A stretch of DNA of 64,000 nucleotides from an uncultured Hungatella sp. (GTDB taxonomy: Bacteria > Bacillota > Clostridia > Lachnospirales > Lachnospiraceae): assembly GCA_910585645.1 (NCBI GenBank), contig CAJUFP010000007.1:1-64000 (forward strand). Reading direction: 5' to 3'. The position numbers were made by a program, and so were the translations under genes. The notes beneath the pieces were generated by a model that made no database searches, was not told where the DNA came from, and saw only the letters and a list, made by a program, of their open reading frames with translations. Of the stretch, positions 1 through 10,269 are shown piece after piece; position 1 is the stretch's first letter, and each line of letters begins with the position of its first letter.

Positions 1-3000
1 GTTACCTCCACATTCTTTTTTATTTTGAATGTCCGCAAAATCCGTCCTACATCCGCGGGCTTCCAGGGGCAGTCCAGATGATGGAGCGCAATAAGGCGGT
101 CCTGGATATTGGTTCCCGCCCCCAGTTTCGGCGTGGAACCAAGCAGGATACGCACCTGGCCGGAGCGCACCTTCCCAAACAGTTCCGCCTTTTTTGCCTC
201 CGTCCCCGCCTCATGGATAAAGGCCACCTCCTCCCTTGGAATCCCCTTCCTCACCAGCTTTTCCCTTATGTCGTCATAAACATTAAACCTCCCGTCATGC
301 TTCGGGGTTGACAGGTCGCAGAAAATCAGCTGGGTGGATTTCGCTTCTTTCGTGCTGTCCCAGATATCAAAGGCATTTTCCACACAGCGGTTCACCTTGC
401 TTTCCTCTGCGTCCGGCAGCATATCGTTTAAAGGTCTCTGGTCCAGAGCGCATTTTCTCCCGTCATTGGTAATGGAAAGCATGTTGTCGATAGACGGGTC
501 CATGCCGCCCCTCCGGATAAGTTCTGCTCTCTCGCCAAAAGATTCCACCATCTGCTTCTGTTCCTCAGTGGGCTTTAAGACCTCATTGATATACTCCGCT
601 TCAGGCACTGGAAGTTTCAGCATATCCGCTGTCTGGATATCTGCGCTTTCCTTAAGTACGGAAATCAGTTCCGGCAGATTAAAGAACCTGGAGAACCGTG
701 TTTTCGCCCGGTATCCGGTTCCCTCCGGCGAGAGTTCTATAGTATTGACCGTCTCCCCAAAGGAAGCCGCCCAAGCGTCAAAATTCCCAAGCCCCATTTC
801 CTGAAGCGTGTCATACTGCAGGTAGCGCATAATGGTATAAAGCTCCGTTACACTGTTGGAAATAGGCGTCCCTGTGGCGAAGGTAATCCCCCTGCCCCCG
901 GTTAATTCATCCATGTACCGGCATTTCATGAACATATCCGAACTCTTCCTGGCGTCCGTCTGGGATACCCCCGCCACATTCCGCATTTTTGTATACAGAA
1001 AAAGATTTTTGTAAAAATGGCTCTCATCCACAAACAGCCGGTCCACCCCCAGCTGCTCAAAGGTCACCACATCATCCTTCCTTTCCTGGCCGTTTAATTT
1101 CTCCAGTTTCTCCTCCAGGGATTTCTTTGTCTTCTCCATCTGCTTGACGGTATATCTGCTTCCTTCCTCCTGGGCCATGGCCTCAATCGCATTGGTGATA
1201 TCCTCAATCTGGCGGTCCAGATACGCCCTCTGCCTTTCCAGGGACAAGGGGACTTTTTCAAACTGGGTATGGCCGATGATCACGGCGTCATAATCCCCCA
1301 TGGCTATCCGGGAACAGAACTTCTTCCGGTTGGCAGGCTCAAAATCCTTTTTACAGGCCACCAGGATATTGGCTCCTGGATACAGGCGCAGAAAATCGCT
1401 TCCCCATTGTTCCGTCAGATGGTTAGGCACCACATACAGGTTCTTCTGTGCAAGCCCCAGCCTCCTGCCCTCCATCCCTGCGGCAATCATCTGGAACGTC
1501 TTCCCGGCCCCCACACAGTGGGCCAGCAGGGTGTTTCTCCCATAAAGCACATGGGCTACCGCATTCTTCTGATGGGGCATCAGGGTAATCTCCGGATTCA
1601 TCCCCACAAACCGGATGTGGCTCCCGTCATACTCACGGGGGCGGATACTGTTAAAGATCTGGTTGTAGGTCCGGCATAAATCCTCCCTCCTCTCCAAATC
1701 CTTAAAAACCCAGTCCTTAAACGCCTCCCTGATTAACTCCTGCTTCTGCTGTGCCAGCATGGTCTCCTTTTTATTTAAAACCTTATGTTCTCCGTTCTCA
1801 TCCTCCTTGGTGTCATAAATCTTCGTGTCCCTTAAATTCAATGCGTCTTCTAAAAGCCGGTAGCCGCTGGCCCTCCTGGTCCCATAAGTAGTGACAGCCA
1901 AAGGGTTGTCCTTTCCGTCCAGGCTCTTTCCGGAAATGCTCCACTGGCCGTTTACTTTGGCGTAGCTTACGCTTATAGAGCTGCCCAGATAGTAATGGGG
2001 CGTATTAAAAATCTCCCCCATAAACTGTGTGATGTACTCCGGCTTTACCCAGGCTGCTCCCAGCCGGACCTCAATCTCTGACGCCTCCAGATCCCTTGGC
2101 TGTACCCTCTTAAGATACTCCACATTGATTCCAAACTCCTGGGAAGTTTCCGCCGCCTGTTCTGCCTCCGTTAACTTCTCCCTGACATTACCGGAAAGGT
2201 ATTCATCTGCTGTCTCCCACCTGCCAGTCATGGGGTTCCTAAAGATTACCCCGGACAGTTCCTCTGCCACCTCTGCCTCCGTTTTCCGTGCCAGCGCCGC
2301 CATAAATGGAATATCCACCCCGGCCCTCTCCCCTATGGAAACGGCAAGGGCTTCGCTGGCGGTCTCCACAATAGACACCGGCTCCGCCCTCCGGACCGTG
2401 CGCTTCGTGAAAATATCCGCCTTCCTTTTCAGCTTCCCCTCCTCATCCAAAAGCTCCAGGGAAGCCAAAAGGCAATAACTGCTGTCCTGGGAAAAGGCCC
2501 GGCGGTTGGCGCTGCTATTTATCAGGCCATAGCGCTTGGTAAAACGCTCATACTTCTCATTCAGCTCCTTTTGAAGCTTCCTAACCGCTTCTTCGCTCCC
2601 CTCCTCTGTCTGGCACTGGATCAATTCCCTGGTCACATTCCTTAACTGCACCATCCCAAGAACTCTCTCCCTGGTTGCCCCAGGTAGCCTTACCTTGTTC
2701 ATCCTGGAATTCTCCCGATAAAACACCTCACCGTCTATCTGTGTGAAGCTGAAATTCTTCACGGACGGGTCCGCCGGAATGGAACCGTCTGGTTCCTCTA
2801 AACCGATCTCCTCCAGTTCCGGTTCCTCTATCTTTCCCTGAATATGACTAAGTGCAGCCTTCAGCTGTTGTCCAAGGTCTGCTCCCTCCATCGGTTTTAC
2901 GGTCAGTTCCTGCCTGCCGTACTGCCCGCTTTCCATAGTGAATTCCCCAAGAACCATCTCCGGATGGGATACAAAATAAGCGTTGACCTGATATCCTTCC

Positions 3001-6000
3001 GATGTCATTTCCAGATTCACCCACTCCGGCTGCTCCAGGGAAACCCTGTCCCTTTTCTGAAAGAACAGAATATCTGCCACCGTCTTTGTTCCCGCATACG
3101 CAAGAAACGCATGGTTGGGGAGCCGGACAGCCCCCAGAAGTTCGGCACGGCTGGCCAGGTATTTCCGCACGCTGGAATTCTGTTTGTCCATGGTTCCGCT
3201 GGACGTTACCACAGCCACCACTCCGCCCGGACGCACCAGGTCAAGGGATTTGGCGATGAAATAATCATGGATAAGGAAGTTATGGCGGTCATATCTCCGG
3301 TCTGCCACTTTGTAGGAGCCAAAGGGCACATTCCCGATCACACAGTCAAAGAAGCTGTCAGGATACTCTGTGGACTCAAAGCCCTGGATGGCTATGGGAT
3401 TCTTTTGGTACAGCTGTCTGGCAATCCTTCCTGAGATACTATCCAGTTCCACGCCGTACATGGCAAGCCCCTCCATGTCCTCCGGCACCAGGCCCATAAA
3501 ATTACCAATCCCACAGGAAGGCTCCAGGATGTTGCCGGATTTTAAACCCATGTTTCCCAGTGTTTCATACATAGCCCGGATAACTGTAGGGGGAGTATAA
3601 AATGCGTTCAGCGTGGTGGCCCTGGCCTCCTGGTATTCCTTTGGGGTCAGCGCTTCCTTTAACTGGATATACTCCTTTTCCCAGCTTTTGTTCTGACTAT
3701 CGAAGGCTCCTGGAATCCCGCCCCATCCTGCAAACTTTGAGAGAATTTCCTGCTCTTCCTGGGTGGCAAGGCGGTTTTCGGATTCGATTATTTTTAAAAG
3801 TTCTATGGCTTCCAGGTTGGTATGGAACCTCTGTTTCGGCCCGCCGGGATTTATGCCGCTGTCTGTTATGCGGAAATTTATCCGTTCAGGCTGAGGCTTA
3901 GATTGTGATTCCAGTGGGGACTCCAACTGCACTCCCGGCTGTAGCTCTGACCGCGTTTCTGCCTGTAATCCCGACTGTGACCTTAACTGTGTTTCTGCCT
4001 GTAATCCCGACTGTGACCTTAACTGTGTTTCTGTCTGTAATCCTAACTGTGACCTTAACTGTGCTTCTGTCTGAGGCCCTCCTTCTACAGCCTCCCTCTG
4101 TTCTGATTTGTCTCCGTCACCGTTATTTTCCCATCTCTGCCTTGTGCCATGATTGGCCGTACTTTCCGTTTCTGATTCCTGTACAGCTGTAAGCTCCTCA
4201 TAATCTGCAGCATGATCCATAAAGTCAAACAGAGATAACTGCCTGTTTTCCTGCCCCTCTTCACTTTCCCTGCCATGTTTTCTCTGCTGGCCATTATTTT
4301 TATTAACTGTGCCTGGTTCTCCGTTTCTATAACTTTCGTTGAATTCCTGCCCCTTTTCCGTCCCCAAAATCCGTTTTTCCTGGTTTTCTTTTGGCTCCTG
4401 ATAGTTCTCTTTTAGTTCCTGAACCGCCTTTTCGTTCTGGTTTTCCCCTTCTCCCTGAACCTGCTCTCCACCTTGATTTCCCTTTAGTTTCTTAGCCTGC
4501 TCTTCATCCTGAGTCTTCTTTGACTCCCAAACCTGCTCCTCATTTTGATCCTCTTCTGTCTTTCGAGGCTGCTCCCTGTTTGGATTCTTTTCCGCTTCCT
4601 GAATCTGCTTTTCGTCTTCACTCTCTCCTGGCTCCTGAACCGGCTTTTCCTTCTGACTCTTTTCCAGCCTCTGGACCGGCTCCCCATTCCGTCTTTCCCC
4701 TGTCTCTTGCACCTTCCTCCTGCCTGGAAACAATGTATAATTTCCTTCCACATAGTCATGCAGCTGGACAAGAATCTCTGTCCGTTTCCCATATTCATGG
4801 GAGTCCTCCGGCAGAGCAGCCAGGGTCTGATCCATATGACGCAGTAATATCTTTCTCCCATCTGAATGATACAGCAGGCCTATAATATCCCCATATCGGA
4901 CAGGACTGGCCGTATCCGCCCTGCCCTCCAACAAACCTGCGGCCTGGGGCGGTATACCCTGGTAAAACTGCAGAACCTGGTTTGCCATCTCCCCCTTCTC
5001 GTATTGCTCCATCCTCTGATAATCCCCAGCCTGCAGATACTGCTCCCTATCTATTAAAGTCTCAATCCGTTTTGCTGCCTGCGTCCATCTCAGATAGATT
5101 TCCGTTTCAGGATTCTCAAAGTCCCCTTTGGAAAGCCACAGGCCCCTGCTGTTATAATCCGCATGGGAATTATCCGTACCAGGAAGAGCGCGGCCCCCAC
5201 CCCCTGTTCCATAACATGTTTTGAGAAAATCCGCTTTCGCCTCCAGCCCTGCATCTTTTTGAAAAAAGGCGTAAATCTTCAATCTTCCGTTTACAGAAGG
5301 GGCATGGTTACAAAAATAAGCGTCTGCTTCATCCCAGGTAATGAACATTGATGGGGCTTTCCAATCAAAATCATCTTTTGCATGATAGGAAACCGTTCCC
5401 TTGGCAGATTCCTTTAAAACATCGTCTCTGACTCCGTCCAATACCTTTTGCGGAGCAAACTCCCCATCTCTAAGGAGTTGATCAATCCTGCCGCTTACCT
5501 CTTCCCAGGTAAGAAGCCGTTTATTTACCTCCGGCTCTTTCGCTGTCTCCCCTCTGGCAATCCTCCATCCTGACTGGTCAAACCACAAAGAATACCTGGT
5601 TCCGCCAATCTCTATCCCTTTCCCGCCAGTACCGTACTCCTGGCAGACAAATTGTATATGTTCCTCTGCAGACTGCTCTAGCATGGAGTTATAAATAATC
5701 CGGTAAAGACTATTCTTCCCACCGCCGCCGATACGCAGAAACTCCTCTACCACTTCATCAGGAATATCCGTCCTTCCGGCATACAGAACCTGGTTCTGCC
5801 TCTCAAGTTCAAAAATTTGTTTCTCTTCTGTAGGCAGTTCAGGCAAAGAGAAAGCAGAGGCTGTCTCTTCCTCTGCTTTGGCTAAATCATATGCGCTTGT
5901 ATCTTCATCCTTTAATTGTAAACCAGCTCTGCCAAAACCGTCTCCTCCGCCATTGCCGTCAGGCTGTTCATGTGAGCGGTCCAGGCCATCTGGTCCTCTT

Positions 6001-7100
6001 CCTTGTCCGGCGCCGGAAACCTCTCCAACAGATTTTCCATCATCACTTCCATCCGCTCTTGGGCTGTCCTGTCGATTTCTGCCAGGTAATCCTCCAACTT
6101 CCCGCTGAGCAAAAGACCCTGATACCATCCCCTCTTGTGTTCCTTCATGAACGTTTTCCGCAGCATTCCGTATTTCCCGATGGTCACGCCAGGCGTCTTC
6201 AGGGTCAGGTTCGGAAACAGGTAATCTCCCTTTTGATGATATGTCAATTCCATATGGATAATCTCCTTTCCTTCTTTTACTTTTATACTTTAAATCGTTA
6301 AATTCATTATAAACCATGTCACTGGCATTTGCAAGGGATTTGTGCATTTCTTCCTGATAAATCCGGCGCACTCTCCGCCCGATATCCCGCAATACCGGCT
6401 CTGCAATCCTGCCGGTGTTTTCCCCTAAAAATGACAAAACAGAGAGTGTGCTAAAATCCGTAATCCCCTCAAAGTCCTCCGGATTCAGATAATCCATAGG
6501 CTCCAGACCACAGCGGCGTGCCAAGACATAAAAGGTACTGTTTTGAAACAGCCTCTGAAATGTCTCACTGACTTCCGCCATATCCTGCCCCTCGAAGGAA
6601 GAGCCTGTCAGCTGGCTTTCCAGCCCGTCCATAGCGCCTTTAAGACTTCTCTCTGTCAAATCAAAAGAAATCTGAAAGAGCGCTGTATGCAGCTGTTCTG
6701 TTTCCTCCTCCAAACCGTATGTATCAATCAGATGTCTTAATACCTCATCCCTGTGTCGTTCCGGAAGCTGCCAGAGAAACGGTATCCTGCTCCCCGGAGC
6801 AATTCGGGTATCTGCCATGTCAAATACATACCAAAGCCTTCGTTCCGGCCCCGTGTCATCAATCAGGGCAATACCCTTAGAACCTTTTCTGATCCAGCGG
6901 CTCATCTTTTTATTCCACACCTTCATGGAAGCACAGGCCATACTGTCCGGGCGCTGTGCATGGATTAAAAGGCTGTCAGAAAACGGATACCTGTACAGCC
7001 GTGCAGCCGTGTCAAGGTATCCTGTCCATCTTTCCGGAGAGCTGCTAATCTCTGCGGCAGTCTGTTCTGCCAGTTCTTCAATGTTGTGCAGCTTTGCCAT
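1..7100 (-). CDS. Giant N6-DNA-methylase / SNF2-type helicase of a conjugative element (3' end beyond the window)
   Basis: The frame is open without a stop from an ATG at 7100 (AGGAGG upstream) to the left edge, about 2,366 residues, so the C-terminus is missing. The first ~90 residues resemble the ArdC-like N-terminal domain of mobile-element proteins. A long charged linker (residues ~270-1090) holds a Gln/Glu-rich stretch and a 12-residue repeat. The methylase half begins near residue 1125 (GWGGIPGAF) and has the NPPY-type motif as NVPFG near 1255. The helicase half has a Walker A (CVGAGKT, ~1862) and a DESH box (~2025). Such fusions are typical of Tn1549/CTn-like elements of Firmicutes and probably act on element DNA during transfer or defence evasion; the exact role is unproven. 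Near the edge the usual QR-GR-RQG helicase motif reads [11 protein letters not shown], which looks degenerate. It is last in the DUF5348-parA-parB-repA series. Confidence 0.9.
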   Translation of the reverse strand, partial: MAKLHNIEELAEQTAAEISSSPERWTGYLDTAARLYRYPFSDSLLIHAQRPDSMACASMKVWNKKMSRWIRKGSKGIALIDDTGPERRLWYVFDMADTRIAPGSRIPFLWQLPERHRDEVLRHLIDTYGLEEETEQLHTALFQISFDLTERSLKGAMDGLESQLTGSSFEGQDMAEVSETFQRLFQNSTFYVLARRCGLEPMDYLNPEDFEGITDFSTLSVLSFLGENTGRIAEPVLRDIGRRVRRIYQEEMHKSLANASDMVYNEFNDLKYKSKRRKGDYPYGIDISSKGRLPVSEPDPEDAWRDHREIRNAAENVHEGTQEGMVSGSFAQREVGGLPGRNRQDSPRADGSDDGKSVGEVSGAGQGRGPDGLDRSHEQPDGNGGGDGFGRAGLQLKDEDTSAYDLAKAEEETASAFSLPELPTEEKQIFELERQNQVLYAGRTDIPDEVVEEFLRIGGGGKNSLYRIIYNSMLEQSAEEHIQFVCQEYGTGGKGIEIGGTRYSLWFDQSGWRIARGETAKEPEVNKRLLTWEEVSGRIDQLLRDGEFAPQKVLDGVRDDVLKESAKGTVSYHAKDDFDWKAPSMFITWDEADAYFCNHAPSVNGRLKIYAFFQKDAGLEAKADFLKTCYGTGGGGRALPGTDNSHADYNSRGLWLSKGDFENPETEIYLRWTQAAKRIETLIDREQYLQAGDYQRMEQYEKGEMANQVLQFYQGIPPQAAGLLEGRADTASPVRYGDIIGLLYHSDGRKILLRHMDQTLAALPEDSHEYGKRTEILVQLHDYVEGNYTLFPGRRKVQETGERRNGEPVQRLEKSQKEKPVQEPGESEDEKQIQEAEKNPNREQPRKTEEDQNEEQVWESKKTQDEEQAKKLKGNQGGEQVQGEGENQNEKAVQELKENYQEPKENQEKRILGTEKGQEFNESYRNGEPGTVNKNNGQQRKHGRESEEGQENRQLSLFDFMDHAADYEELTAVQESETESTANHGTRQRWENNGDGDKSEQREAVEGGPQTEAQLRSQLGLQTETQLRSQSGLQAETQLRSQSGLQAETRSELQPGVQLESPLESQSKPQPERINFRITDSGINPGGPKQRFHTNLEAIELLKIIESENRLATQEEQEILSKFAGWGGIPGAFDSQNKSWEKEYIQLKEALTPKEYQEARATTLNAFYTPPTVIRAMYETLGNMGLKSGNILEPSCGIGNFMGLVPEDMEGLAMYGVELDSISGRIARQLYQKNPIAIQGFESTEYPDSFFDCVIGNVPFGSYKVADRRYDRHNFLIHDYFIAKSLDLVRPGGVVAVVTSSGTMDKQNSSVRKYLASRAELLGAVRLPNHAFLAYAGTKTVADILFFQKRDRVSLEQPEWVNLEMTSEGYQVNAYFVSHPEMVLGEFTMESGQYGRQELTVKPMEGADLGQQLKAALSHIQGKIEEPELEEIGLEEPDGSIPADPSVKNFSFTQIDGEVFYRENSRMNKVRLPGATRERVLGMVQLRNVTRELIQCQTEEGSEEAVRKLQKELNEKYERFTKRYGLINSSANRRAFSQDSSYCLLASLELLDEEGKLKRKADIFTKRTVRRAEPVSIVETASEALAVSIGERAGVDIPFMAALARKTEAEVAEELSGVIFRNPMTGRWETADEYLSGNVREKLTEAEQAAETSQEFGINVEYLKRVQPRDLEASEIEVRLGAAWVKPEYITQFMGEIFNTPHYYLGSSISVSYAKVNGQWSISGKSLDGKDNPLAVTTYGTRRASGYRLLEDALNLRDTKIYDTKEDENGEHKVLNKKETMLAQQKQELIREAFKDWVFKDLERREDLCRTYNQIFNSIRPREYDGSHIRFVGMNPEITLMPHQKNAVAHVLYGRNTLLAHCVGAGKTFQMIAAGMEGRRLGLAQKNLYVVPNHLTEQWGSDFLRLYPGANILVACKKDFEPANRKKFCSRIAMGDYDAVIIGHTQFEKVPLSLERQRAYLDRQIEDITNAIEAMAQEEGSRYTVKQMEKTKKSLEEKLEKLNGQERKDDVVTFEQLGVDRLFVDESHFYKNLFLYTKMRNVAGVSQTDARKSSDMFMKCRYMDELTGGRGITFATGTPISNSVTELYTIMRYLQYDTLQEMGLGNFDAWAASFGETVNTIELSPEGTGYRAKTRFSRFFNLPELISVLKESADIQTADMLKLPVPEAEYINEVLKPTEEQKQMVESFGERAELIRRGGMDPSIDNMLSITNDGRKCALDQRPLNDMLPDAEESKVNRCVENAFDIWDSTKEAKSTQLIFCDLSTPKHDGRFNVYDDIREKLVRKGIPREEVAFIHEAGTEAKKAELFGKVRSGQVRILLGSTPKLGAGTNIQDRLIALHHLDCPWKPADVGRILRTFKIKKNVEV
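3925..4068 (-). repeat. Four tandem 36-bp units in the helicase linker
   Basis: Units lie at 3925-3960 (degenerate), 3961-3996, 3997-4032 and 4033-4068. The second and third are identical and the fourth differs at a few bases. Each encodes 12 residues of the type [12 protein letters not shown], so unit gain or loss keeps the frame. This is a coding repeat in a Gln-rich spacer between the N-terminal and methylase domains. Confidence 0.9.
5912..6253 (-). CDS. tnpV: TnpV-family transposon protein, nested in another frame of the helicase gene
   Basis: This 113-residue protein matches the TnpV family, known from Tn4451-like elements, in length and hallmark segments: [10 protein letters not shown] near the start, [11 protein letters not shown]-type turn, [17 protein letters not shown] in the middle and [10 protein letters not shown] near the end. 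It has its own ribosome binding site (GGAAAGGAG, 8 nt before the ATG). It lies wholly inside the linker-coding part of the methylase-helicase, read in a different frame on the same strand, and both frames are open throughout. TnpV is thought to be an accessory or excision-type transposon protein, but its function is not settled. The two frames suggest true dual coding rather than a chance frame, because the TnpV frame has recognisable family similarity over its whole length. Confidence 0.8.
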   Translation of the reverse strand: MELTYHQKGDYLFPNLTLKTPGVTIGKYGMLRKTFMKEHKRGWYQGLLLSGKLEDYLAEIDRTAQERMEVMMENLLERFPAPDKEEDQMAWTAHMNSLTAMAEETVLAELVYN

Positions 7101-7211
7101 TTAAAACCTCCTCTCCCTGTATAATTTTCTTTGTATGATTCATTTGAAAATATCCAATATCTTCCACAGACCTTTTTATCTTCACTATCACTTACCCACT
7201 GATAATTTCCA

Positions 7212-7396
7212 TAAGCTGCAACATGGATTTTCCTCTTGCAAGATTGTATCTGACAGACGGAAACTTATCAAGGATGCTTCGCACCGCTTTGCGGCTTCGT
7301 CCTTGACAAGTTCCCGTCTGCCAAATAAGGCATAGTCAAGAGGGAAATCCGCCAAAATGTTCCGTCTTGCACGGCACCATTTTTCTATGCAGCTTA
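7212..7396. other. Long imperfect hairpin between repA and the helicase gene
   Basis: Nested inverted arms: TAAGCTGCA (7212-7220) with TGCAGCTTA (7388-7396); 7225-7238 with 7337-7350 (13 of 14 match); and 7254-7274 with 7300-7320 (19 of 21 match). The apex contains a small CCGCtttGCGG hairpin. There is no long T run, so it is not a simple terminator. Position next to an initiator gene with iterons suggests a single-strand initiation site, transfer origin or part of the replication origin. Mismatches in the arms look like paired drift. It occupies most of the 340-bp gap between the helicase start and the repA stop. Confidence 0.7.
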
Positions 7397-7444
7397 AGTT
7401 TTCAGTGATTTTTCCATGTTCTTGATTTGTGATTTTTGAATTTT

Positions 7445-8431
7445 TTAACTCCCCCGTCCTTTTCCCGCCATGTCATGCCTTACAAGGCTTGCATAATACT
7501 GGCTAATGGTTACCGGTGCATTATAGAGCGCTGACAGAAGATAAGCCCGGATATTCCCTACTGCCGTAGTGTTGTTGTCCAGACAGTCCATGACATAGCG
7601 GATATGTTCACTGTCAAGTTTCAGAAACCGGCTCTTGACATTTTCAATCGGCATATCCTCCTGATTAATCCGAATTGTCTTCCTGGTGCTGCAGCAAGCC
7701 TCAGCCATCAGTTCCACGAAACCGTCAAGACGTTCGCTGTCATAGGGATAGTCATGTATCAGGATATCATAAGACACATTCTGCTTTATTTTTTGGCGGT
7801 ATTGCCCGATCCGGTTCTCTCCGCCAATCCCATCCATCATGCTCTTCTCATCGGTACCCTGCCTGGTATCATGCAGGAGATTTGCGTCCCCCTTCCCTTC
7901 AGGCTCCTCTTCTGCCCCTGCCTGATCGATGGATAGATAGATATCATTCAACTCAGTATTATTTATATCAGTATTATTAGTTTGTGATTTTCGCATTTCT
8001 TGATTTGCGATTTTCACATTTCCTGATTTGTGATTTTCACAATTCTTGATTTGTGATTTTGGCGGTTCTATGCCAACAAAATTTTTCACATAAATCACAT
8101 TGGGCTTTCCCAATCCCCGCCGCCTGCGTTCAATCAATCCTATGCCCTTTACATTGTCCAGTTCCGCCAGCAGGCGGTTCACTTTCTGCTCCGCACATCC
8201 AAGGGTCTCCATGATATCGGATATGGTAAAAATGATATAGACCCGCCCTTCCTCGTCCAGCCAGTTATTACGGACGGACAAAGCCATACGGTCAAGGAGC
8301 AGGCCATAGAGGACTTTCGCTTCTACAGGCACATTTTTAAAGCGGCTGTCGGTAAAAAGTATCTTGGGGATACGGTAAAAGCTGTACTGGTCTGCTTCAT
8401 TGCCATAATAATAGTTCAGATTCAGCGGCAT
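7445..8431 (-). CDS. repA: RepA_N-type replication initiator with DUF6017 C-terminal domain
   Basis: 328 residues, with AGGAGG 8 nt before the ATG. Residues 1-120 match the RepA_N domain of Firmicute plasmid and ICE initiators (YRIPKILF, EAKVLYGLLLDRMALS, INxL-type winged helix followed by ERRRRGLGKPN). Residues ~123-150 are encoded by three 23-bp DNA repeats. Residues ~215-325 match DUF6017 (YDILIHDYPYD start). In this family the initiator binds repeats inside its own gene, so the gene also serves as origin. It lies between parB and the helicase gene in one direction, as expected for a maintenance module of a conjugative element that can replicate when excised. Confidence 0.9.
   Translation of the reverse strand: MPLNLNYYYGNEADQYSFYRIPKILFTDSRFKNVPVEAKVLYGLLLDRMALSVRNNWLDEEGRVYIIFTISDIMETLGCAEQKVNRLLAELDNVKGIGLIERRRRGLGKPNVIYVKNFVGIEPPKSQIKNCENHKSGNVKIANQEMRKSQTNNTDINNTELNDIYLSIDQAGAEEEPEGKGDANLLHDTRQGTDEKSMMDGIGGENRIGQYRQKIKQNVSYDILIHDYPYDSERLDGFVELMAEACCSTRKTIRINQEDMPIENVKSRFLKLDSEHIRYVMDCLDNNTTAVGNIRAYLLSALYNAPVTISQYYASLVRHDMAGKGRGS
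7981..8065. repeat. 23-bp direct repeats (iterons) inside repA
   Basis: Units on the + strand: 7981-8003, 8004-8026, 8027-8049 and a partial one at 8050-8065, consensus TTTGTGATTTTCACATTTCT plus TGA. A further copy, joined to the same TTCTTGA lead-in, is at 7419-7440, straddling the region just after the repA stop. Because 23 is not a multiple of 3, each unit is translated in a different frame, which implies that the DNA itself is selected. Each unit has near-dyad symmetry (TTGTGA-ttt-TCACAA in the third). Likely binding sites for RepA and hence the replication origin. Confidence 0.8.
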
Positions 8432-8489
8432 TTCCCGGCCTCCTTTTCATGTGTGGAATTGCTTTTCCTTCATCCAAACGTTACTGACG

Positions 8490-8560
8490 GAAATACCGGC
8501 ATTTATCGGTATTTCTGCAGAAAGCCACCTGGCAGGAGAAGTGTGGTCCGCCGGGTGGCT
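8490..8560. promoter_or_regulatory. Two inverted repeats between parB and repA
   Basis: A perfect 9-bp dyad GAAATACCG (8490-8498) / CGGTATTTC (8507-8515) with an 8-bp spacer is followed by a 7-bp stem AGCCACC (8523-8529) / GGTGGCT (8554-8560). They lie in the 154-bp gap after the parB stop and before the repA start. The first could be an operator or a centromere-like site for ParB; the second could be a weak terminator for parAB. No canonical Spo0J parS is present. Function is inferred from position only. Confidence 0.5.
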
Positions 8561-8585
8561 TCGATTTTCAGGCCCGTTTTCGGTT

Positions 8586-9491
8586 TTATGCATGTTCGCT
8601 TTTCCACGTATCCAACAAGGAAAATATCACATCCTCTATCTCCCTCACTGTGTAGGTTCCGGGAAAGTACTCTTTTAGCCTGCCCCTTTTCAGGGTAATC
8701 TGCTGGGAAGAGGATGTTTTTTCCGCAAAAATCACCTCTATCACACCTGCATTCAGCTTTCCCTCCTGACTGTATTGCTTCAGTCTCCTGGCCTGTTCCA
8801 GAGAGGGAACTACCCCTAGGCTGTCCATCTGTTTTAATACCTCCTCCTGCTCGTTTTTCTGCAGATAGGACAATTCCACAGCAGGATTGAAAGGCAGTTT
8901 CCTCTCATCTGCCATCTGCAGAAACACAGGAATTAATTCCGTGAGACGGATATACCGGTGAATGTTCCGGGCACTGTCGCTGGAATTTTCACTTAAAATT
9001 TCAGCGCTGTATTTCTCGCCAACTTGACAGGAATTTCCCTTGGCTGGCCGTCCTGCTTTGCGCCGGATTGCATCCAGCTTCATTTTGTAGGCCCACGCCT
9101 TCTCGCTTGGCAGAATATTTTCTCTTTGAAGGTTGCTGTCCACCATACTCAACACTGCTTCATCATCATCCAGCTCCCTCACGAGAACCGGCATACTGTC
9201 CTTCCCTGCCAGTTTTGAGGCATATTTCCGCCTGTGCCCTGAAATCAGTTCATATCCTCCTTCCCCACGGGGGCGGGCTATGGCAGGGACAAGAACCCCG
9301 TACTTTTTGATACTCTCCACCATATCCTGCATGCTTTCATCCTCCAGAACCTTAAATGGATGTTCCTTGAAAGGAAACAGCTGGTTCAATGGAATCTCCA
9401 GGATTTTTTCCCTGGTACTGTCAACAGGATCTCCTGTCTCAAAGAGTTCATCAAAGGACTTCATTTTTATATTTCTGGCACTGCTTTTCAC
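8586..9491 (-). CDS. parB: ParB/Spo0J-like partition protein
   Basis: 301 residues; GTG start at 9491 preceded by GGGAGGTGATG and overlapping the parA stop by 4 bp, so the two are translationally coupled. Residues ~30-115 form the ParB N-terminal nuclease-like/CTP-binding domain (IPLNQLFPFKEHPF, the LISGHRR motif and NLQREN). A helix-turn-helix DNA-binding region follows (residues ~170-220). It should bind centromere sites and stimulate ParA to keep the element when it is extrachromosomal. An internal ATG at 9464 is a less likely start. Confidence 0.9.
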   Translation of the reverse strand: MKSSARNIKMKSFDELFETGDPVDSTREKILEIPLNQLFPFKEHPFKVLEDESMQDMVESIKKYGVLVPAIARPRGEGGYELISGHRRKYASKLAGKDSMPVLVRELDDDEAVLSMVDSNLQRENILPSEKAWAYKMKLDAIRRKAGRPAKGNSCQVGEKYSAEILSENSSDSARNIHRYIRLTELIPVFLQMADERKLPFNPAVELSYLQKNEQEEVLKQMDSLGVVPSLEQARRLKQYSQEGKLNAGVIEVIFAEKTSSSQQITLKRGRLKEYFPGTYTVREIEDVIFSLLDTWKSEHA

Positions 9492-10267
9492 CCCATCACC
9501 TCCCTTGCCAGGGCAGCATAAGCTTTTGCTACTTTTCCGGAAGGGTCATGGAGATAAATGCTCTTCCCCTCCGCACTGGTCTCTGCGGCCCTCACAGACA
9601 TGGGAATAATATGTTCAAAAATACGCAACCTGCCATCATATGTTTCATGGAGCAGCTGGATAATATCTCTGGTGTAATTGGTACGCATGTCGGCCATAGT
9701 GATAAGAATGCCGCTAATAGCCAATCCCGGATTAATCTGGCGCTTCACCCTGGCGATGGTTCGAATCAGCTGTTCCAGGCCTTTGATGGACAGATACTGT
9801 GCCTGCACCGGAATCAATACCTCATCGGCTGCAGCCAGAGCATTGATGGTCAGCATGCCCAGGGACGGAGTGCAGTCCAGGATTATCACATCATAGGAAT
9901 CCCTGACCATCTTTATGTACTCTCTCAGGATTGTTTCACGGCTCATGGTATTCACCAGGGTGACTTCCATTCCGGACAGTTCAATATTGGCCGGAACCAG
10001 GTCAACGCCCTCGTTCTGGTGAAGGATTCCCTCCCCTGGTTCAATGGGTTCATCGGCAATTATTTTTGCCATAAGGGTAGCCAGTGTGACCTCTAGCTGG
10101 TCTGGCTGGGGATAGCCCAGGCTGGCAGTCAGGGAACCTTGCGGATCGATATCCACAAGAAGCACCCTTTTCCCTTCACGAGCCAGTCCGATACCGATAT
10201 TCACGGAACTTACTGTTTTTGCCACACCGCCTTTCTGGTTTGAGACGGAATAAACCTTTGCCCCCAT
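9488..10267 (-). CDS. parA: ParA/Soj-like partition ATPase
   Basis: About 259 residues from the ATG at 10267; a GTG at 10273 is also possible. The deviant Walker A reads KGGVAKT, with Ala where most family members have Gly (KGGVGKT). Walker A' LLVDIDPQGS, the Walker B-like VIILDCTPSLG and the C-terminal IIPMSVRAAE segment are present. It is a nucleoid-binding ATPase that works with ParB to segregate the element. It overlaps parB by 4 bp and follows the DUF5348 gene directly. Confidence 0.93.
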   Translation of the reverse strand: MGAKVYSVSNQKGGVAKTVSSVNIGIGLAREGKRVLLVDIDPQGSLTASLGYPQPDQLEVTLATLMAKIIADEPIEPGEGILHQNEGVDLVPANIELSGMEVTLVNTMSRETILREYIKMVRDSYDVIILDCTPSLGMLTINALAAADEVLIPVQAQYLSIKGLEQLIRTIARVKRQINPGLAISGILITMADMRTNYTRDIIQLLHETYDGRLRIFEHIIPMSVRAAETSAEGKSIYLHDPSGKVAKAYAALAREVMG

Positions 10268-10269
10268 CC

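Noticed and set aside
3925..4068. Regular 36-bp repeats considered as a CRISPR array
   Set aside because: Units are directly adjacent without spacers and lie in a coding frame.
8490..8515. Dyad considered as a classical parS
   Set aside because: It does not match the Spo0J parS consensus; left as a site of unknown role.
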